The notes below the pieces were generated by a model. It was not told the DNA's origin and did not search any database. It saw only the letters and a program-made list of their open reading frames with translations. The position numbers and the translations under genes are program-made. From the NCBI RefSeq assembly GCF_003344045.1, contig NZ_QFWX01000007.1, forward strand, positions 103,217 through 163,101: 59,885 bases of DNA, read 5' to 3'. Every line of letters starts with the position of its first letter. The stretch's first letter is position 1. Shown piece by piece: positions 1 to 11,572 of the stretch. The DNA comes from Marinobacter vulgaris (GTDB taxonomy: Bacteria; Pseudomonadota; Gammaproteobacteria; Pseudomonadales; Oleiphilaceae).

Positions 1-1
1 A

Positions 2-310
2 GAGCCAGAGCCAGAGTTTTCACCCTCAAGACCGTCTCATTTTATCAGTCTTGACGAGGTTAAGGGCCGCGAGGGCTGGGCCGTTCAGCTGATCGCCGGC
101 AATCGCGAGCAAACTGTTTTGAGCCTTATTGACCGGTACCAGTCTGTCCCAGGTATTCGTTACACCCATACCAAGAGGCAGGAACAGGACTGGTTTGTTG
201 GCTTCTATGGCAACTTCAGCTCCCGTGAAGAGGCCCGGAGGGCGGTTGAGCGTCTTCCCAAGGCTTTGCGGGACCAGTCCCCCTGGATCCGGCAAATGCG
301 CGATTTCTGA
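2..310 (+). CDS. SPOR-domain (DamX-like) protein, C-terminal fragment
   Basis: The reading frame is open from the first complete codon (base 2) to TGA at 308-310, so the start lies upstream of the window. The visible 102 residues begin with an acidic Glu-Pro linker (EPEPE) and continue into a domain with WAVQLIAGN and WFVGFYGNF, the paired aromatic and beta-strand pattern of SPOR domains. SPOR domains bind denuded glycan strands of septal peptidoglycan, so this is probably a membrane-anchored division protein of the DamX type. In related genomes a damX-like gene sits between aroB and gltB, and the position just before gltB fits that. The SPOR assignment is fairly firm; the full architecture cannot be seen. 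Confidence 0.75.
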   Translation, partial: EPEPEFSPSRPSHFISLDEVKGREGWAVQLIAGNREQTVLSLIDRYQSVPGIRYTHTKRQEQDWFVGFYGNFSSREEARRAVERLPKALRDQSPWIRQMRDF

Positions 311-442
311 TCGTGCCGCGGCCCCCTGTTTGCCTTTTAATCCCAATAAAAACAATTGCCTGAAGTGAGTCTGTTGTACAGGTGATGCCAGCGGCAATAC
401 TCGCAACCAGCCTCCTGGCGCCCTAAAATAAAAACTCTTTGG

Positions 443-472
443 TTTGAGTACGTATTTGTACGCGTGTAAAAT
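443..472 (+). promoter_or_regulatory. Candidate sigma-70 promoter for gltBD
   Basis: TTTGAG at 443-448 and TAAAAT at 467-472 are 18 bases apart, in the 256-base gap between the SPOR gene and gltB. The surrounding sequence is much richer in A+T than the genes. This would give a leader of roughly 85-90 bases before the gltB ATG at 567. It is a pattern match only. Confidence 0.4.
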
Positions 473-566
473 GGCCAGCCCCCATTTTCAGTGTCAAAGG
501 GTGGAGCTATCGTCCGATTAAAAATAACCCTTTGATTGAAAAGCATTTCTACGTGAGAGAACGCTT

Positions 567-3500
567 ATGATGACAGGTTTGTATCATCCCGATGAATTCA
601 GGGACAACTGTGGCTTCGGCCTGATCGCCCATATGAAGGGCGAGGCCAGCCACAAGTTGTTGCAAACTGCCATCGAGTCTCTGACCTGCATGACCCACCG
701 TGGTGGTATCGCTGCAGACGGAAAGACCGGCGATGGTTGTGGTCTCCTGATCCAGAGCCCCGATGCCTTCTTGCGCAAGGCCGCGAAAGCTGAGTTTGGC
801 AAGGAACCTGACGGGCAGTTTGCCGTGGGCCAGGTTTTCCTGAGCCCGGAGGAGGGCAAGGCCGCTGCAGGCCGGGCCGCCGTGGAAAAGCGCCTGACGG
901 AGCAGGGTCTGGAAATTATGGGTTGGCGCAAGGTGCCCACCGACGACAGCTGCCTCGGCCCGATGGCACTGGATTGCCTGCCATGGATTGAGCAGGTATT
1001 TGTGGTGCCTGCCAGCAAGACAGAGCAGGAATTTGCCATTGCCCTGTTTGTTGGTCGTCGCCATGCCGAGCGCGACATGGCCGACGATTCCGAATTCTAT
1101 ATCTGTAGCCTGTCCCACCGCACGCTGGCCTATAAGGGCCTGATGATGCCGGCAGACCTGGCGAATTTCTATCAGGATCTGGGCGATCCGGACCTGCAGA
1201 CGGCCATCTGCGTATTCCACCAGCGCTTCTCGACCAACACCATGCCGCGCTGGCCGCTGGCCCAGCCGTTCCGCTACCTTGCCCACAACGGTGAGATCAA
1301 CACCGTTGACGGCAACCGCAATTGGGCCATTGCCCGTGCTGCCAAGTTCAGTGCACCGCAGTTGCCGGACCTGCAGACCCTCCAGCCCCTGGTCAACCTG
1401 ACCGGATCAGACTCCTCCAGTATGGACAACATGCTGGAAGTGCTGCTGGCTGGCGGTGTCGACCTGTTCCGTGCCGTGCGGATGATGATTCCGCCTGCCT
1501 GGCAGAACGTGGACACCATGGATTCCGAGCTGCGAGCCTTCTACGAGTACAATTCCATGCACATGGAGCCCTGGGACGGCCCGGCTGGCCTGGTTCTCTC
1601 CGATGGCCGTTATGCAGTCTGCATGCTGGATCGTAATGGCCTGCGCCCGGCACGCTGGGTCATCACAAAAGATGACTTCATTACCCTGGCCTCTGAAATC
1701 GGCACCTACGGTTACAAGCCAGAAGATGTTGTCGCCAAGGGTCGCGTGGGCCCCGGCCAGATGCTGGCCATCGATACCGAATCCGGAGAAGTCCTGCATA
1801 CCAGAGATGTGGACAATCGCCTGAAATCCGCCCAGCCGTACAAGCGTTGGTTGCGGGAGAACTCCCTTCGGGTCGAGACAACCCTGAACCAGGACACGCC
1901 CGAGTTCAAACTGATGCAGTCAGACGAGCTCCATGTCCATCAGAAAATGTTCATGGTGTCCTACGAAGAGCGCGATCAAGTGCTGCGGCCGTTGGCCGAG
2001 AATGGCCAGGAGGCTGTGGGTTCCATGGGCGATGACACGCCCATGGCGGTGCTGTCCAGCCGGGTCAGGCATGTGGCGGACTATTTCCGTCAGAAATTCG
2101 CCCAGGTAACCAACCCGGCTATCGATCCCTTGCGGGAATCCATCGTGATGTCCCTGGAGACCTGCATCGGCGCCGAGCGTAACGTGTTTGAGGAAACGCC
2201 GGAGCACGCCAATCGCATCATCCTGACAACTCCGGTACTGTCGCCGGCCAAGTTCCTGAAGATCGCCAATAACGATCGGCCCGGCTTCGAAGTCGCCCGT
2301 ATCAGCATGAGCTACAGCCCGGAAATGGGGCTTGAGCAGGCGGTCCGGAAAATATGCGACGATGCCGAGCAGTCGGTTCGCAGCGGCAAGGTCATCCTGA
2401 TTCTGACGGACAAGGACCTGAAAGAAGGTGAACTGCCAGCCAATGCATTAATGGCAACCGGTGCCGTGCACCATCATCTGGTCAAGAAAGGGTTACGGTG
2501 TGATTCGAACATCCTGGTCGAAACCGGCTGGGCGCGGGATCCGCACCACTTCGCTGTGCTTTTCGGTTTTGGTGCCACTGCGGTCTACCCGTATCTGGCG
2601 TACCAGGTACTCAACGACCTGATCCGAACCGGCGAATTGATGATGGATCCGATCGATGCCAAGAACAATTATCGCAAGGGCATCAACAAGGGCCTGCTGA
2701 AGATCCTGTCGAAAATGGGGATCTCTACCATTACCTCCTACCGGGGTGCCCAGTTGTTCGAGGCCATCGGCCTGGCGGATGACCTGGTGGACCTGTGCTT
2801 CACCGGGGTGCCCAGCCGCATCCAGGGTGCCGGATTCTTTGATTTCCAGCAGGATCAGGAGCAACTGGCGGCCGTTGCCTGGAAACATCGCAAGCCGATT
2901 TCACAGGGCGGGCTGCTGAAGTATGTCCACGGCCAGGAATACCACGCCTTCAATCCCGATGTGATTGCCAAGCTGCAGGAGGCGGTCACCAGTGGTGATT
3001 ACGGGCACTACATGGAGTATGCCGGGCTGGTTAACGAGCGTCCGGTAGCGACGCTGCGGGATCTGCTGGGTTTCCGGAAGGACATCAAGCCGATCGATCT
3101 CGCGGAAGTGGAGCCGGTGGAGAAAATCTTCCCGCGTTTTGATTCTGCGGCCATGTCGCTCGGCGCTCTGTCACCAGAGGCTCACGAAGCCCTGGCAGTG
3201 GCCATGAACACTCTCGGCGGCCGGTCCAACTCCGGCGAGGGTGGTGAAGATCCCGCCCGCTACGGCACCGAGAAGCGCTCCAAGATCAAACAGGTGGCTT
3301 CCGGGCGCTTCGGCGTGACCGCGGAATACCTGCGCAGTGCCGACGTCATGCAGATCAAGGTAGCCCAAGGCGCCAAGCCCGGTGAAGGTGGCCAGTTACC
3401 CGGTGGCAAGGTCAATGACCTGATCGCACGACTGCGCTATTCAGTACCTGGCGTAACGCTGATTTCACCGCCTCCGCACCATGATATCTACTCGATCGAG

Positions 3501-5015
3501 GATCTGGCGCAGTTGATCTTCGACCTCAAGCAGGTCAATCCCAACGCGCTGGTGTCGGTGAAGCTGGTATCGGAGCCTGGCGTTGGTACCATCGCTGCCG
3601 GTGTGGCCAAGGCCTATGCCGACCTGATCACTGTGTCCGGTTATGATGGTGGCACCGCGGCCAGCCCGCTGACCTCCATCCGTTACGCGGGATCGCCCTG
3701 GGAGCTGGGTCTCAGTGAGACCCAGCAAGCGCTTCGGGCCAACGACCTGCGCGGCAAGATCCGGCTGCAGACCGACGGTGGTATCAAGACCGGCCTGGAT
3801 GTGGTCAAGGGCGCAATCCTGGGTGCCGAAAGCTTCGGCTTTGGTACCACGCCGATGGTGGCCCTGGGTTGTAAGTACCTGCGGATCTGTCACCTCAACA
3901 ACTGTGCAACCGGTGTCGCCACCCAGAATGAACATCTGAGGGAAGAGCACTTCAAGGGCACGGTGGAAATGGCCATGAATTTCTTCCGCTTTGTGGCGGA
4001 AGAGACCCGCCAGTGGCTGGCGAAATTGGGTGTGCGCAGCCTGGAGGAGCTTGTGGGTCGTGTTGACCTGCTGGAGCGCCTGCCGGGTGATACCCCGCGC
4101 CAGAAGAAGCTGGACCTGACCCGCCTGCTGTCCAATGACCATATACCGGCAGACAAGCCCAACACCTGTCAGGTCGAGCGCAACCACCCGTTCGACGAGG
4201 GCAAGCTGGCCGAGCAGATGGTCAGGGACACTGCGGAAGCCATCAATGCCAAAGCTGGTGGGACCTGGTCTTACCGGGTCACCAACTGCGACCGCTCCAT
4301 TGGTGCCCGCCTGTCCGGTGAGATTGCCCAGCTCCACGGTAATCAGGGCATGGTCTCGGCCCCGGTGACGCTCGAGCTGACCGGCACTGCCGGGCAGAGC
4401 TTCGGAGTCTGGAACGTCGGGGGCCTCAACCTGCTCCTGGAGGGGGATGCCAACGATTATGTGGGTAAAGGTATGACCGGCGGCAAGCTGGTGATTCGCC
4501 CGCCCTCCGGTAGCGCCTTCAAGTCCCAGGACACCTCGATTGTGGGTAATACTTGTCTGTACGGCGCAACCGGAGGCAAACTGTTTGCTGCCGGTACCGC
4601 CGGTGAGCGTTTCGGTGTACGCAACTCCGGCGCCCATGCCGTTGTGGAGGGTACAGGCGACCACTGCTGTGAATACATGACCGGTGGCCTGATAACCGTT
4701 CTGGGCAGCACCGGCCACAATTTTGGTGCCGGTATGACCGGTGGCTTCGCCTATGTGCTGGATTTGAACAACACCTTTGTGGACAAATACAACCACGAAC
4801 TGGTGGAAATCCAGCGGATCTCCAGCGAGGACATGGAATCCTACCGGAATCACCTCCGGGGTGTTGTGCGGGAGCATATTTCCGAGACTGCGAGCGAATG
4901 GGCAGAGCATATTCTTGACAATTTCGACGACTACATCGGCCGTTTCTGGCTGGTCAAACCCAAGGCGGCGAATCTTCGCAGCCTGCTGGCCAGCACCCGG
5001 GCACGTCCTGAGTAA
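567..5015 (+). CDS. gltB: Glutamate synthase (NADPH) large subunit
   Basis: GltB transfers the amide nitrogen of glutamine to 2-oxoglutarate, yielding two glutamates; with glutamine synthetase this is the main ammonia assimilation route. The protein is 1482 residues, normal for bacterial GltB. Cys15, in the sequence NCGFGL, is the expected N-terminal glutaminase nucleophile exposed after removal of a short propeptide. The glutaminase domain is followed by a central domain, an FMN-binding synthase domain (about 830-1200) and a glycine-rich C-terminal beta-helix. Cys1102, Cys1108 and Cys1113 have the spacing of the 3Fe-4S cluster. The ATG at 567 follows a purine-rich GAGAGA. gltD starts 76 bases downstream, so the two form an operon. 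Confidence 0.97.
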   Translation: MMTGLYHPDEFRDNCGFGLIAHMKGEASHKLLQTAIESLTCMTHRGGIAADGKTGDGCGLLIQSPDAFLRKAAKAEFGKEPDGQFAVGQVFLSPEEGKAAAGRAAVEKRLTEQGLEIMGWRKVPTDDSCLGPMALDCLPWIEQVFVVPASKTEQEFAIALFVGRRHAERDMADDSEFYICSLSHRTLAYKGLMMPADLANFYQDLGDPDLQTAICVFHQRFSTNTMPRWPLAQPFRYLAHNGEINTVDGNRNWAIARAAKFSAPQLPDLQTLQPLVNLTGSDSSSMDNMLEVLLAGGVDLFRAVRMMIPPAWQNVDTMDSELRAFYEYNSMHMEPWDGPAGLVLSDGRYAVCMLDRNGLRPARWVITKDDFITLASEIGTYGYKPEDVVAKGRVGPGQMLAIDTESGEVLHTRDVDNRLKSAQPYKRWLRENSLRVETTLNQDTPEFKLMQSDELHVHQKMFMVSYEERDQVLRPLAENGQEAVGSMGDDTPMAVLSSRVRHVADYFRQKFAQVTNPAIDPLRESIVMSLETCIGAERNVFEETPEHANRIILTTPVLSPAKFLKIANNDRPGFEVARISMSYSPEMGLEQAVRKICDDAEQSVRSGKVILILTDKDLKEGELPANALMATGAVHHHLVKKGLRCDSNILVETGWARDPHHFAVLFGFGATAVYPYLAYQVLNDLIRTGELMMDPIDAKNNYRKGINKGLLKILSKMGISTITSYRGAQLFEAIGLADDLVDLCFTGVPSRIQGAGFFDFQQDQEQLAAVAWKHRKPISQGGLLKYVHGQEYHAFNPDVIAKLQEAVTSGDYGHYMEYAGLVNERPVATLRDLLGFRKDIKPIDLAEVEPVEKIFPRFDSAAMSLGALSPEAHEALAVAMNTLGGRSNSGEGGEDPARYGTEKRSKIKQVASGRFGVTAEYLRSADVMQIKVAQGAKPGEGGQLPGGKVNDLIARLRYSVPGVTLISPPPHHDIYSIEDLAQLIFDLKQVNPNALVSVKLVSEPGVGTIAAGVAKAYADLITVSGYDGGTAASPLTSIRYAGSPWELGLSETQQALRANDLRGKIRLQTDGGIKTGLDVVKGAILGAESFGFGTTPMVALGCKYLRICHLNNCATGVATQNEHLREEHFKGTVEMAMNFFRFVAEETRQWLAKLGVRSLEELVGRVDLLERLPGDTPRQKKLDLTRLLSNDHIPADKPNTCQVERNHPFDEGKLAEQMVRDTAEAINAKAGGTWSYRVTNCDRSIGARLSGEIAQLHGNQGMVSAPVTLELTGTAGQSFGVWNVGGLNLLLEGDANDYVGKGMTGGKLVIRPPSGSAFKSQDTSIVGNTCLYGATGGKLFAAGTAGERFGVRNSGAHAVVEGTGDHCCEYMTGGLITVLGSTGHNFGAGMTGGFAYVLDLNNTFVDKYNHELVEIQRISSEDMESYRNHLRGVVREHISETASEWAEHILDNFDDYIGRFWLVKPKAANLRSLLASTRARPE

Positions 5016-5036
5016 TGGCGGATGGAACGATCAGGG

Positions 5037-6510
<1,474 letters not shown>

Positions 6511-6553
6511 CTATGCCTGTATTTCTGGCCTGAGAAGATTTGATCGTGGTCAG

Positions 6554-6588
6554 AAGGGCGGCTTGCTGAAGGCGGGTCGCCCTTTTTT
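6554..6588 (+). terminator. Rho-independent terminator after gltD
   Basis: AAGGGCG (6554-6560) pairs with CGCCCTT (6578-6584), and the T-run continues to 6588. It separates gltBD from hemE. Confidence 0.75.
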
Positions 6589-6650
6589 ATTGCCACAAAC
6601 CGGGTATCATTGCCTTCCAAACTTTTGACCGATAGCAGACTGGGAATTCT

Positions 6651-7721
6651 ATGACCGAGCTGAAAAATGACCGAATCCTGCGCGCGCTGATGCGTCAGCC
6701 TGTTGATCGCACACCGGTGTGGATGATGCGTCAGGCCGGCCGATACCTGCCGGAATATCGCGCTACCCGTGCCAAAGCCGGCGATTTTCTCAGCCTCTGC
6801 AAGAATACACCACTGGCCTGCGAAGTGACCCTGCAGCCACTGGAGCGCTTCCCGCTGGACGCCGCGATCCTGTTCTCGGACATCCTTACCATTCCGGACG
6901 CCCTTGGGCTTGGCCTTTACTTTGAAACCGGCGAAGGTCCCAAATTCCGCCATACCATTCGGTCTGCAGCGGATGTGGCCGCCCTGCCGACGATCAAGGC
7001 GGAAGTGGATCTGGATTACGTGATGAACGCGGTGTCTACCATCCGCGGCGCACTCAATGGCAGTGTCCCGCTGATTGGTTTCTCCGGCAGCCCGTGGACC
7101 CTGGCCACCTACATGATTGAGGGCAGTTCTTCCAAGGATTTCCGCGAAGCCAAGAAACTGATGTATGGACAGCCTGAGGTCATGCATCAGCTGCTGGACC
7201 ATCTGGCGGATTCGGTGATCGATTACCTTAACGGCCAGATTCGCGCCGGCGCCCAGGTGGTGCAGATTTTTGACACCTGGGGCGGCGTGCTGAGCAGTTG
7301 GGCGTACCAGGAGTTTTCACTCAACTACATGAAGAAAATCGTGGCGGGCCTGATTCGTGAGAACGACGGCCGTCACGTGCCAGTGATCCTGTTCACCAAG
7401 AACGGCGGGCAGTGGCTGGAGTCGATCGCGGATTCCGGGGCTGATGCTGTCGGCCTGGACTGGACAACGGACATTGGCGATGCCCGTGCCCGCATTGGTG
7501 ACCGTGTTGCCCTGCAGGGCAATATGGACCCCGCCATGCTGCATGCGTCGCCCGAGCGCATTCGCCAGGAAGTGGCGTACATTTTGTCCCGCTACGGTTC
7601 CGGGCCGGGGCACATCTTCAACCTTGGGCACGGTATTACCCCGGACGTTGATCCTGAGCATGCAGGGGCGTTTATTCGCGCCGTAACTGAGCTTAGCCCC
7701 GAGTACCACCAGCAGGACTGA
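6651..7721 (+). CDS. hemE: Uroporphyrinogen decarboxylase
   Basis: HemE decarboxylates the four acetate side chains of uroporphyrinogen III to give coproporphyrinogen III in cytosolic haem synthesis. The 356-residue protein has the signature [11 protein letters not shown] at 27-37, whose arginines hold the substrate carboxylates, and the invariant aspartate Asp77 in ILFSDIL that contacts the pyrrole nitrogens. A GSPWT motif and a C-terminal NLGHGI motif are also typical. It starts at ATG 6651 and stands as its own transcription unit behind the gltD terminator. The same gltB-gltD-hemE order occurs in pseudomonads. Confidence 0.97.
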   Translation: MTELKNDRILRALMRQPVDRTPVWMMRQAGRYLPEYRATRAKAGDFLSLCKNTPLACEVTLQPLERFPLDAAILFSDILTIPDALGLGLYFETGEGPKFRHTIRSAADVAALPTIKAEVDLDYVMNAVSTIRGALNGSVPLIGFSGSPWTLATYMIEGSSSKDFREAKKLMYGQPEVMHQLLDHLADSVIDYLNGQIRAGAQVVQIFDTWGGVLSSWAYQEFSLNYMKKIVAGLIRENDGRHVPVILFTKNGGQWLESIADSGADAVGLDWTTDIGDARARIGDRVALQGNMDPAMLHASPERIRQEVAYILSRYGSGPGHIFNLGHGITPDVDPEHAGAFIRAVTELSPEYHQQD

Positions 7722-7807
7722 TGCCCGGGAACTGCTTGTAACGCTAGATACATGCTCCTGTGCGGTCTATAGTCATATCAGACAAGACCGGTAAACAGGA
7801 GCAACCC

Positions 7808-8176
7808 TTGCCCGCAAAATCCCCCGAAAAACGTCGTTTCCACAGAATCTCATTCGATGCCGATTGCGAGTTGCACTGCCAGGATGAAGTGTGGGCTAGT
7901 GAAGTGCTGGACATATCACTGAAAGGCGTTCTGGTAAAACGGCCCAGCGGATGGGCAGCCCCGCTGAAGCAGCCGTGCGAGGTGATTATCCACCTCGACG
8001 ATCATAAAACCGCGATCGTGATGGCGGTTGAGTTGCGGCACATCGAGGATCAACGGTTGGGATTCCGGTGCCAGTATATTGATCTTGAGAGTGCGACGCA
8101 TCTGAAGAGACTGGTGGAGCTGAACCTGGGGGATCAGGCGTTATTGGAGAGGGAGTTTGCGCATTTGATTGAGTGA
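7808..8176 (+). CDS. Single-domain PilZ protein (c-di-GMP binding)
   Basis: A 122-residue protein that is essentially one PilZ domain. It has the RxxxR element (RRFHR) near the N-terminus and DISLKG matching the D/NxSxxG element, the two motifs that bind cyclic di-GMP. I chose TTG 7808 because a clear AGGAG lies at 7797-7801, six bases upstream; an in-frame GTG at 7760 would add 16 residues that do not look like PilZ and has no such site. The gene converges on radA with only 11 bases between stop codons and no visible terminator. Its partner is unknown; motility, exopolysaccharide or pilus control would be typical. The start codon is the main uncertainty. Confidence 0.85.
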   Translation: MPAKSPEKRRFHRISFDADCELHCQDEVWASEVLDISLKGVLVKRPSGWAAPLKQPCEVIIHLDDHKTAIVMAVELRHIEDQRLGFRCQYIDLESATHLKRLVELNLGDQALLEREFAHLIE

Positions 8177-8187
8177 GGCCCCAGAGC

Positions 8188-9567
8188 CTAAAGCTCCTCC
8201 AGAGCCGATAATGCATCGCTAAGCTTGGTCACGGGAATAACCTTCATGCCGTCAATAGCCTTGCGAGGCGCATTGGACTTGGGTACCAGCGCGCGGGTGA
8301 AGCCGTGCTTGGCAGCCTCGTAGATGCGTTCCTGGCCACTGGGTACAGGACGGATTTCACCGGATAGGCCAACCTCGCCAAAAATGACCAGATCCTGGGG
8401 CAGGGCACGGTCGCGGAATGACGACACGATGGCCGCCAGCAGCGCCAGGTCGGCACTGGTCTCGTTGACCTTGACGCCGCCCACCACATTCACAAACACA
8501 TCCTGATCCGACACATGCATGCCTCCGTGGCGATGCAGTACTGCCAGAAGCATTGCCAGCCGGTTCTGGTCCAGCCCCACGGCAACGCGCCGCGGGTAGC
8601 CTCCCTGGGCCATGTCTACCAGCGCCTGGATTTCCACGAGCATGGGCCGCGTGCCCTCCCACACCACCATGACGACGCTGCCGGGGGCGGCTTCCTCGCC
8701 ACGATTCAGAAAGATTGCGCTGGGATTTTTTACTTCCTTCAGGCCCTGCTCCAGCATTGCGAATACGCCCAGCTCATTGACTGCACCAAAGCGGTTCTTG
8801 ATGCCGCGCAGGGTGCGGTAGCGGCTGTCACTGGAGCCTTCCAGCAGGATGGAGCAGTCAATCATGTGCTCGAGCACCTTGGGCCCGGCCAGACTGCCGT
8901 CCTTGGTGACGTGGCCCACCAGGAACAGAATGGTGCCGGTCTGCTTGGCAAAGCGGGTCAGGTAGGCTGCGCTTTCGCGGACCTGGGTGACGCTGCCCGG
9001 GGCGGACTCGGTTTCGGCTACGTGCATTACCTGGATACTGTCCACCACAAGGATGCGTGGTTTTTCGATTTCCGCCACCTGCATGACCCGCTCGACACTG
9101 GTTTCCGACAGCATTTTCAGGTCTTTGGTGGGCAGGCCCAGCCGTTTGGCACGCATGGCGACCTGTTGCAGTGATTCCTCGCCGGTGACGTAGAGTGCCG
9201 GAACACTGGATGCCAGATGGCAGACGGCCTGCAGCAGCAGGGTGCTCTTGCCGGCACCAGGGTGGCCGCCCATGAGGATGGCCGAGCCTTCCACCAAACC
9301 GCCGCCAAGTACCCTGTCGAACTCCTGCATGCCGCAACTGATACGAGGCTGCTCGGCAAGGCTGACGTCGTCGAGGCTCTTGACCTCTGACAGGCTGCCT
9401 GCAAAGCCCTCAAAGCGCGCTCCGCGGGCACCCTTGGCGTTGGCGCCACTGACGCCGCGAACCTCGCTGACGGTGTTCCAGGCCTGGCAGGCTGTGCACT
9501 GGCCCTGCCATTTGGAATAGTCGGCACCGCACTCGGTGCAGACGTAGGCTGTTCTCGCTTTTGCCAT
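8188..9567 (-). CDS. radA: DNA repair protein RadA
   Basis: RadA (Sms) is a DnaB-like, RecA-related ATPase that drives branch migration of recombination intermediates. The 459-residue protein has the N-terminal C4 zinc finger (Cys10, Cys13, Cys24, Cys27), a Walker A motif at 100-109 (GGHPGAGKST), the RadA-specific KNRFG motif at 257-261, and a C-terminal Lon-like domain. The ATG overlaps the ettA stop by one base (TAATG), so translation is probably coupled to ettA. The two share a minus-strand operon. Confidence 0.97.
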   Translation of the reverse strand: MAKARTAYVCTECGADYSKWQGQCTACQAWNTVSEVRGVSGANAKGARGARFEGFAGSLSEVKSLDDVSLAEQPRISCGMQEFDRVLGGGLVEGSAILMGGHPGAGKSTLLLQAVCHLASSVPALYVTGEESLQQVAMRAKRLGLPTKDLKMLSETSVERVMQVAEIEKPRILVVDSIQVMHVAETESAPGSVTQVRESAAYLTRFAKQTGTILFLVGHVTKDGSLAGPKVLEHMIDCSILLEGSSDSRYRTLRGIKNRFGAVNELGVFAMLEQGLKEVKNPSAIFLNRGEEAAPGSVVMVVWEGTRPMLVEIQALVDMAQGGYPRRVAVGLDQNRLAMLLAVLHRHGGMHVSDQDVFVNVVGGVKVNETSADLALLAAIVSSFRDRALPQDLVIFGEVGLSGEIRPVPSGQERIYEAAKHGFTRALVPKSNAPRKAIDGMKVIPVTKLSDALSALEEL

Positions 9568-11228
9568 TATGCCAGCTTCTTGTACTTCATCCGCTGGGGC
9601 ACCATGGCTGAATCGCCTTTGCGTTTCTTGTGGTCCTCGTCGTATTCGCTGAAATTACCCTCGAAATACACCACCTCGCCGTCATCCTCAAACGCCAGGA
9701 TGTGGGTGGCCACGCGGTCCAGGAACCAGCGGTCGTGGGAGATTACCAGGGCTGAGCCGGGGAAGTTGAGCAGGGCTTCTTCCAGGGCACGCAGGGTTTC
9801 CACGTCCAGGTCGTTGGTGGGTTCGTCCAGCAGCAGTACGTTGCCCCCTTCTTTGAGCAGTTTCGCCAGGTGCAGGCGGTTGCGCTCGCCACCGGAAAGG
9901 TCAGCCACACGCTTCTGCTGGTCAGAGCCCTTGAAGTTGAAGCGGCCCACATAAGCCCGGGACGGTGTCTCGTAATTGCCGATCTTGATGATGTCGTTAC
10001 CGTCGCTGAGCTCTTCCCACACGGTGTTGTCGCCGTTGAGGTCCCGCATCTGGTCCACATAGGCCAACTTGACGGTCTCGCCTACGGTGATGCTGCCGGT
10101 ATCCGGCTCGTCATACCCGGCAATCATCCGGAACAGGGTGGATTTGCCTGCGCCGTTACCGCCGATAATGCCCACAATCGCGCCGGGCGGTACGCTGAAA
10201 GACACATTCTTGTATAACAGGGTATCGCCGAAGGACTTGCTGATCCCTTCCACCTCGATCACTTTGTCGCCAAGTCGGGGGCCGGGCGGGATATAGAGTT
10301 CATTGGTTTCGTTGCGCTTCTGGAATTCCTGGGAGCTCATTTCCTCGAAGCGGGCCAGGCGGGCCTTGCTCTTGGACTGGCGGCCTTTGGCGTTGCTGCG
10401 CACCCACTCCAGCTCGTGCTTGATGCTCTTCTGGCGGGAGACTTCCTGCTTGGCTTCAACTTCCAGGCGTTTTTCCTTGTTTTCCAGCCACTGGCTGTAG
10501 TTGCCTTCAAAAGGAATGCCCTGGCCGCGGTCCAGTTCCAGAATCCAGCCGGCGACGTTGTCCAGGAAGTAGCGGTCGTGGGTAACCGCAACCACGGTGC
10601 CCGTGTAGTCGTGAAGAAAGCGCTCCAGCCAGGCGACGGATTCTGCATCCAGGTGGTTGGTGGGCTCATCCAGTAACAGCATGTCCGGACTGGACAGCAG
10701 CAGGCGGCAGAGGGCTACGCGGCGACGCTCACCGCCGGAGAGGTTCTTGACCGCGGCATCCCACGCAGGCAGGCGCAGCGCATCGGCAGCCACTTCCATC
10801 TTGCGCTCAATGTCGTGGCCGTCACTGGCCTGGATAAAGGCTTCCAGCTCGCCCTGTTTTTTCGCCAGGGCGTCGAAATCGGCATCCGGTTCGGCGTAGT
10901 CCGCATAAACCTGGTCCAGCTCGGCCAGGGCATCGTGAATGCCGGAGACCGACTCATCGACAATCTCCTTGACCGTCTTGCTATCGTCCAGCTCAGGTTC
11001 CTGGGGCAGGTAACCGATATTGATGCCCGGCTGGGCGCGCGCCTCGCCAATGTAATCCTGATCTATGCCGGCCATAATACGTAACAGGGTGGACTTGCCG
11101 GAACCATTGAGGCCCAGCACGCCGATCTTGGCGCCAGGAAAGAAACTCAGGGAGATGTCCTTGAGAATTTGGTTCTTGGGCGGGACCACTTTGCCCACGC
11201 GGTTCATGGTAAATACGTACTGGGCCAT
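9567..11228 (-). CDS. ettA: Energy-dependent translational throttle protein EttA
   Basis: EttA is an ABC-F ATPase that binds the ribosomal E site and gates the first elongation step according to the ATP/ADP ratio. It is a cytosolic protein, not a transporter. The 553 residues hold two ABC domains: Walker A GLNGSGKS at 39-46 with signature LSGGE, then a second GGNGAGKS with its own LSGGE. They are joined by a charged linker rich in Lys, Glu and Arg, and there is no membrane segment. Length and the opening MAQYVFTMNRV match EttA rather than Uup or YheS. A GAGG lies ten bases before the ATG. radA follows with a one-base overlap, and glyA diverges across a gap holding repeat copy 1. Confidence 0.95.
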   Translation of the reverse strand: MAQYVFTMNRVGKVVPPKNQILKDISLSFFPGAKIGVLGLNGSGKSTLLRIMAGIDQDYIGEARAQPGINIGYLPQEPELDDSKTVKEIVDESVSGIHDALAELDQVYADYAEPDADFDALAKKQGELEAFIQASDGHDIERKMEVAADALRLPAWDAAVKNLSGGERRRVALCRLLLSSPDMLLLDEPTNHLDAESVAWLERFLHDYTGTVVAVTHDRYFLDNVAGWILELDRGQGIPFEGNYSQWLENKEKRLEVEAKQEVSRQKSIKHELEWVRSNAKGRQSKSKARLARFEEMSSQEFQKRNETNELYIPPGPRLGDKVIEVEGISKSFGDTLLYKNVSFSVPPGAIVGIIGGNGAGKSTLFRMIAGYDEPDTGSITVGETVKLAYVDQMRDLNGDNTVWEELSDGNDIIKIGNYETPSRAYVGRFNFKGSDQQKRVADLSGGERNRLHLAKLLKEGGNVLLLDEPTNDLDVETLRALEEALLNFPGSALVISHDRWFLDRVATHILAFEDDGEVVYFEGNFSEYDEDHKKRKGDSAMVPQRMKYKKLA

Positions 11229-11283
11229 GTTGGCTAAACCTCTTTAAAAACAGGCTGATGAGTTCTGGCGCCGGTGGCGCGAG

Positions 11284-11381
11284 CAGCGGGGCAGGTCTTC
11301 AGGGATACGCTGTGACTACATCCCTGTACGCTCGACAAAATCATCCCTGATTTTGACAATCTCTGGAGGTCTGCCCCGCTG
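11284..11381 (+). repeat. Dispersed three-way-junction palindrome, copy 1
   Basis: The outer arms 11284-11306 and 11359-11381 pair over 23 positions; the four non-Watson-Crick positions are all G-T pairs on the plus strand. Inside are hairpin H1 (TACA TCCC TGTA, 11317-11328) and hairpin H2 (stem CAAAAT/ATTTTG, loop CATCCCTG, 11336-11355), joined by the conserved strands ACGCTGTGA and CGCTCG. It lies in the 344-base ettA-glyA gap. The rest of that gap (11382-11572) shows only a TAGAAT -10-like hexamer and a GAGG upstream of glyA. Confidence 0.85.
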
Positions 11382-11572
11382 TTTTCAATCTGGTTGTGTA
11401 CTCGTGATCCAGTAAGGTATCGAAACAGATTAGGGATAGCAATTGAGCGAAAACCGTAGCGGGCAGCGTGTCGGTATCTGCGGACGGCATAAAGGATGAT
11501 TTTTCACCCATTTGTAAGCTAGAATAGCGGCCCATTTTTTCGGGTAGCTACGCACACAGAGGCAGCGCATCA

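Noticed and set aside
3465..4910. 481-codon open frame antisense to gltB
   Set aside because: It mirrors the codon periodicity of gltB, resembles no family and lacks a ribosome-binding site. Long antisense frames are expected in GC-rich genes.
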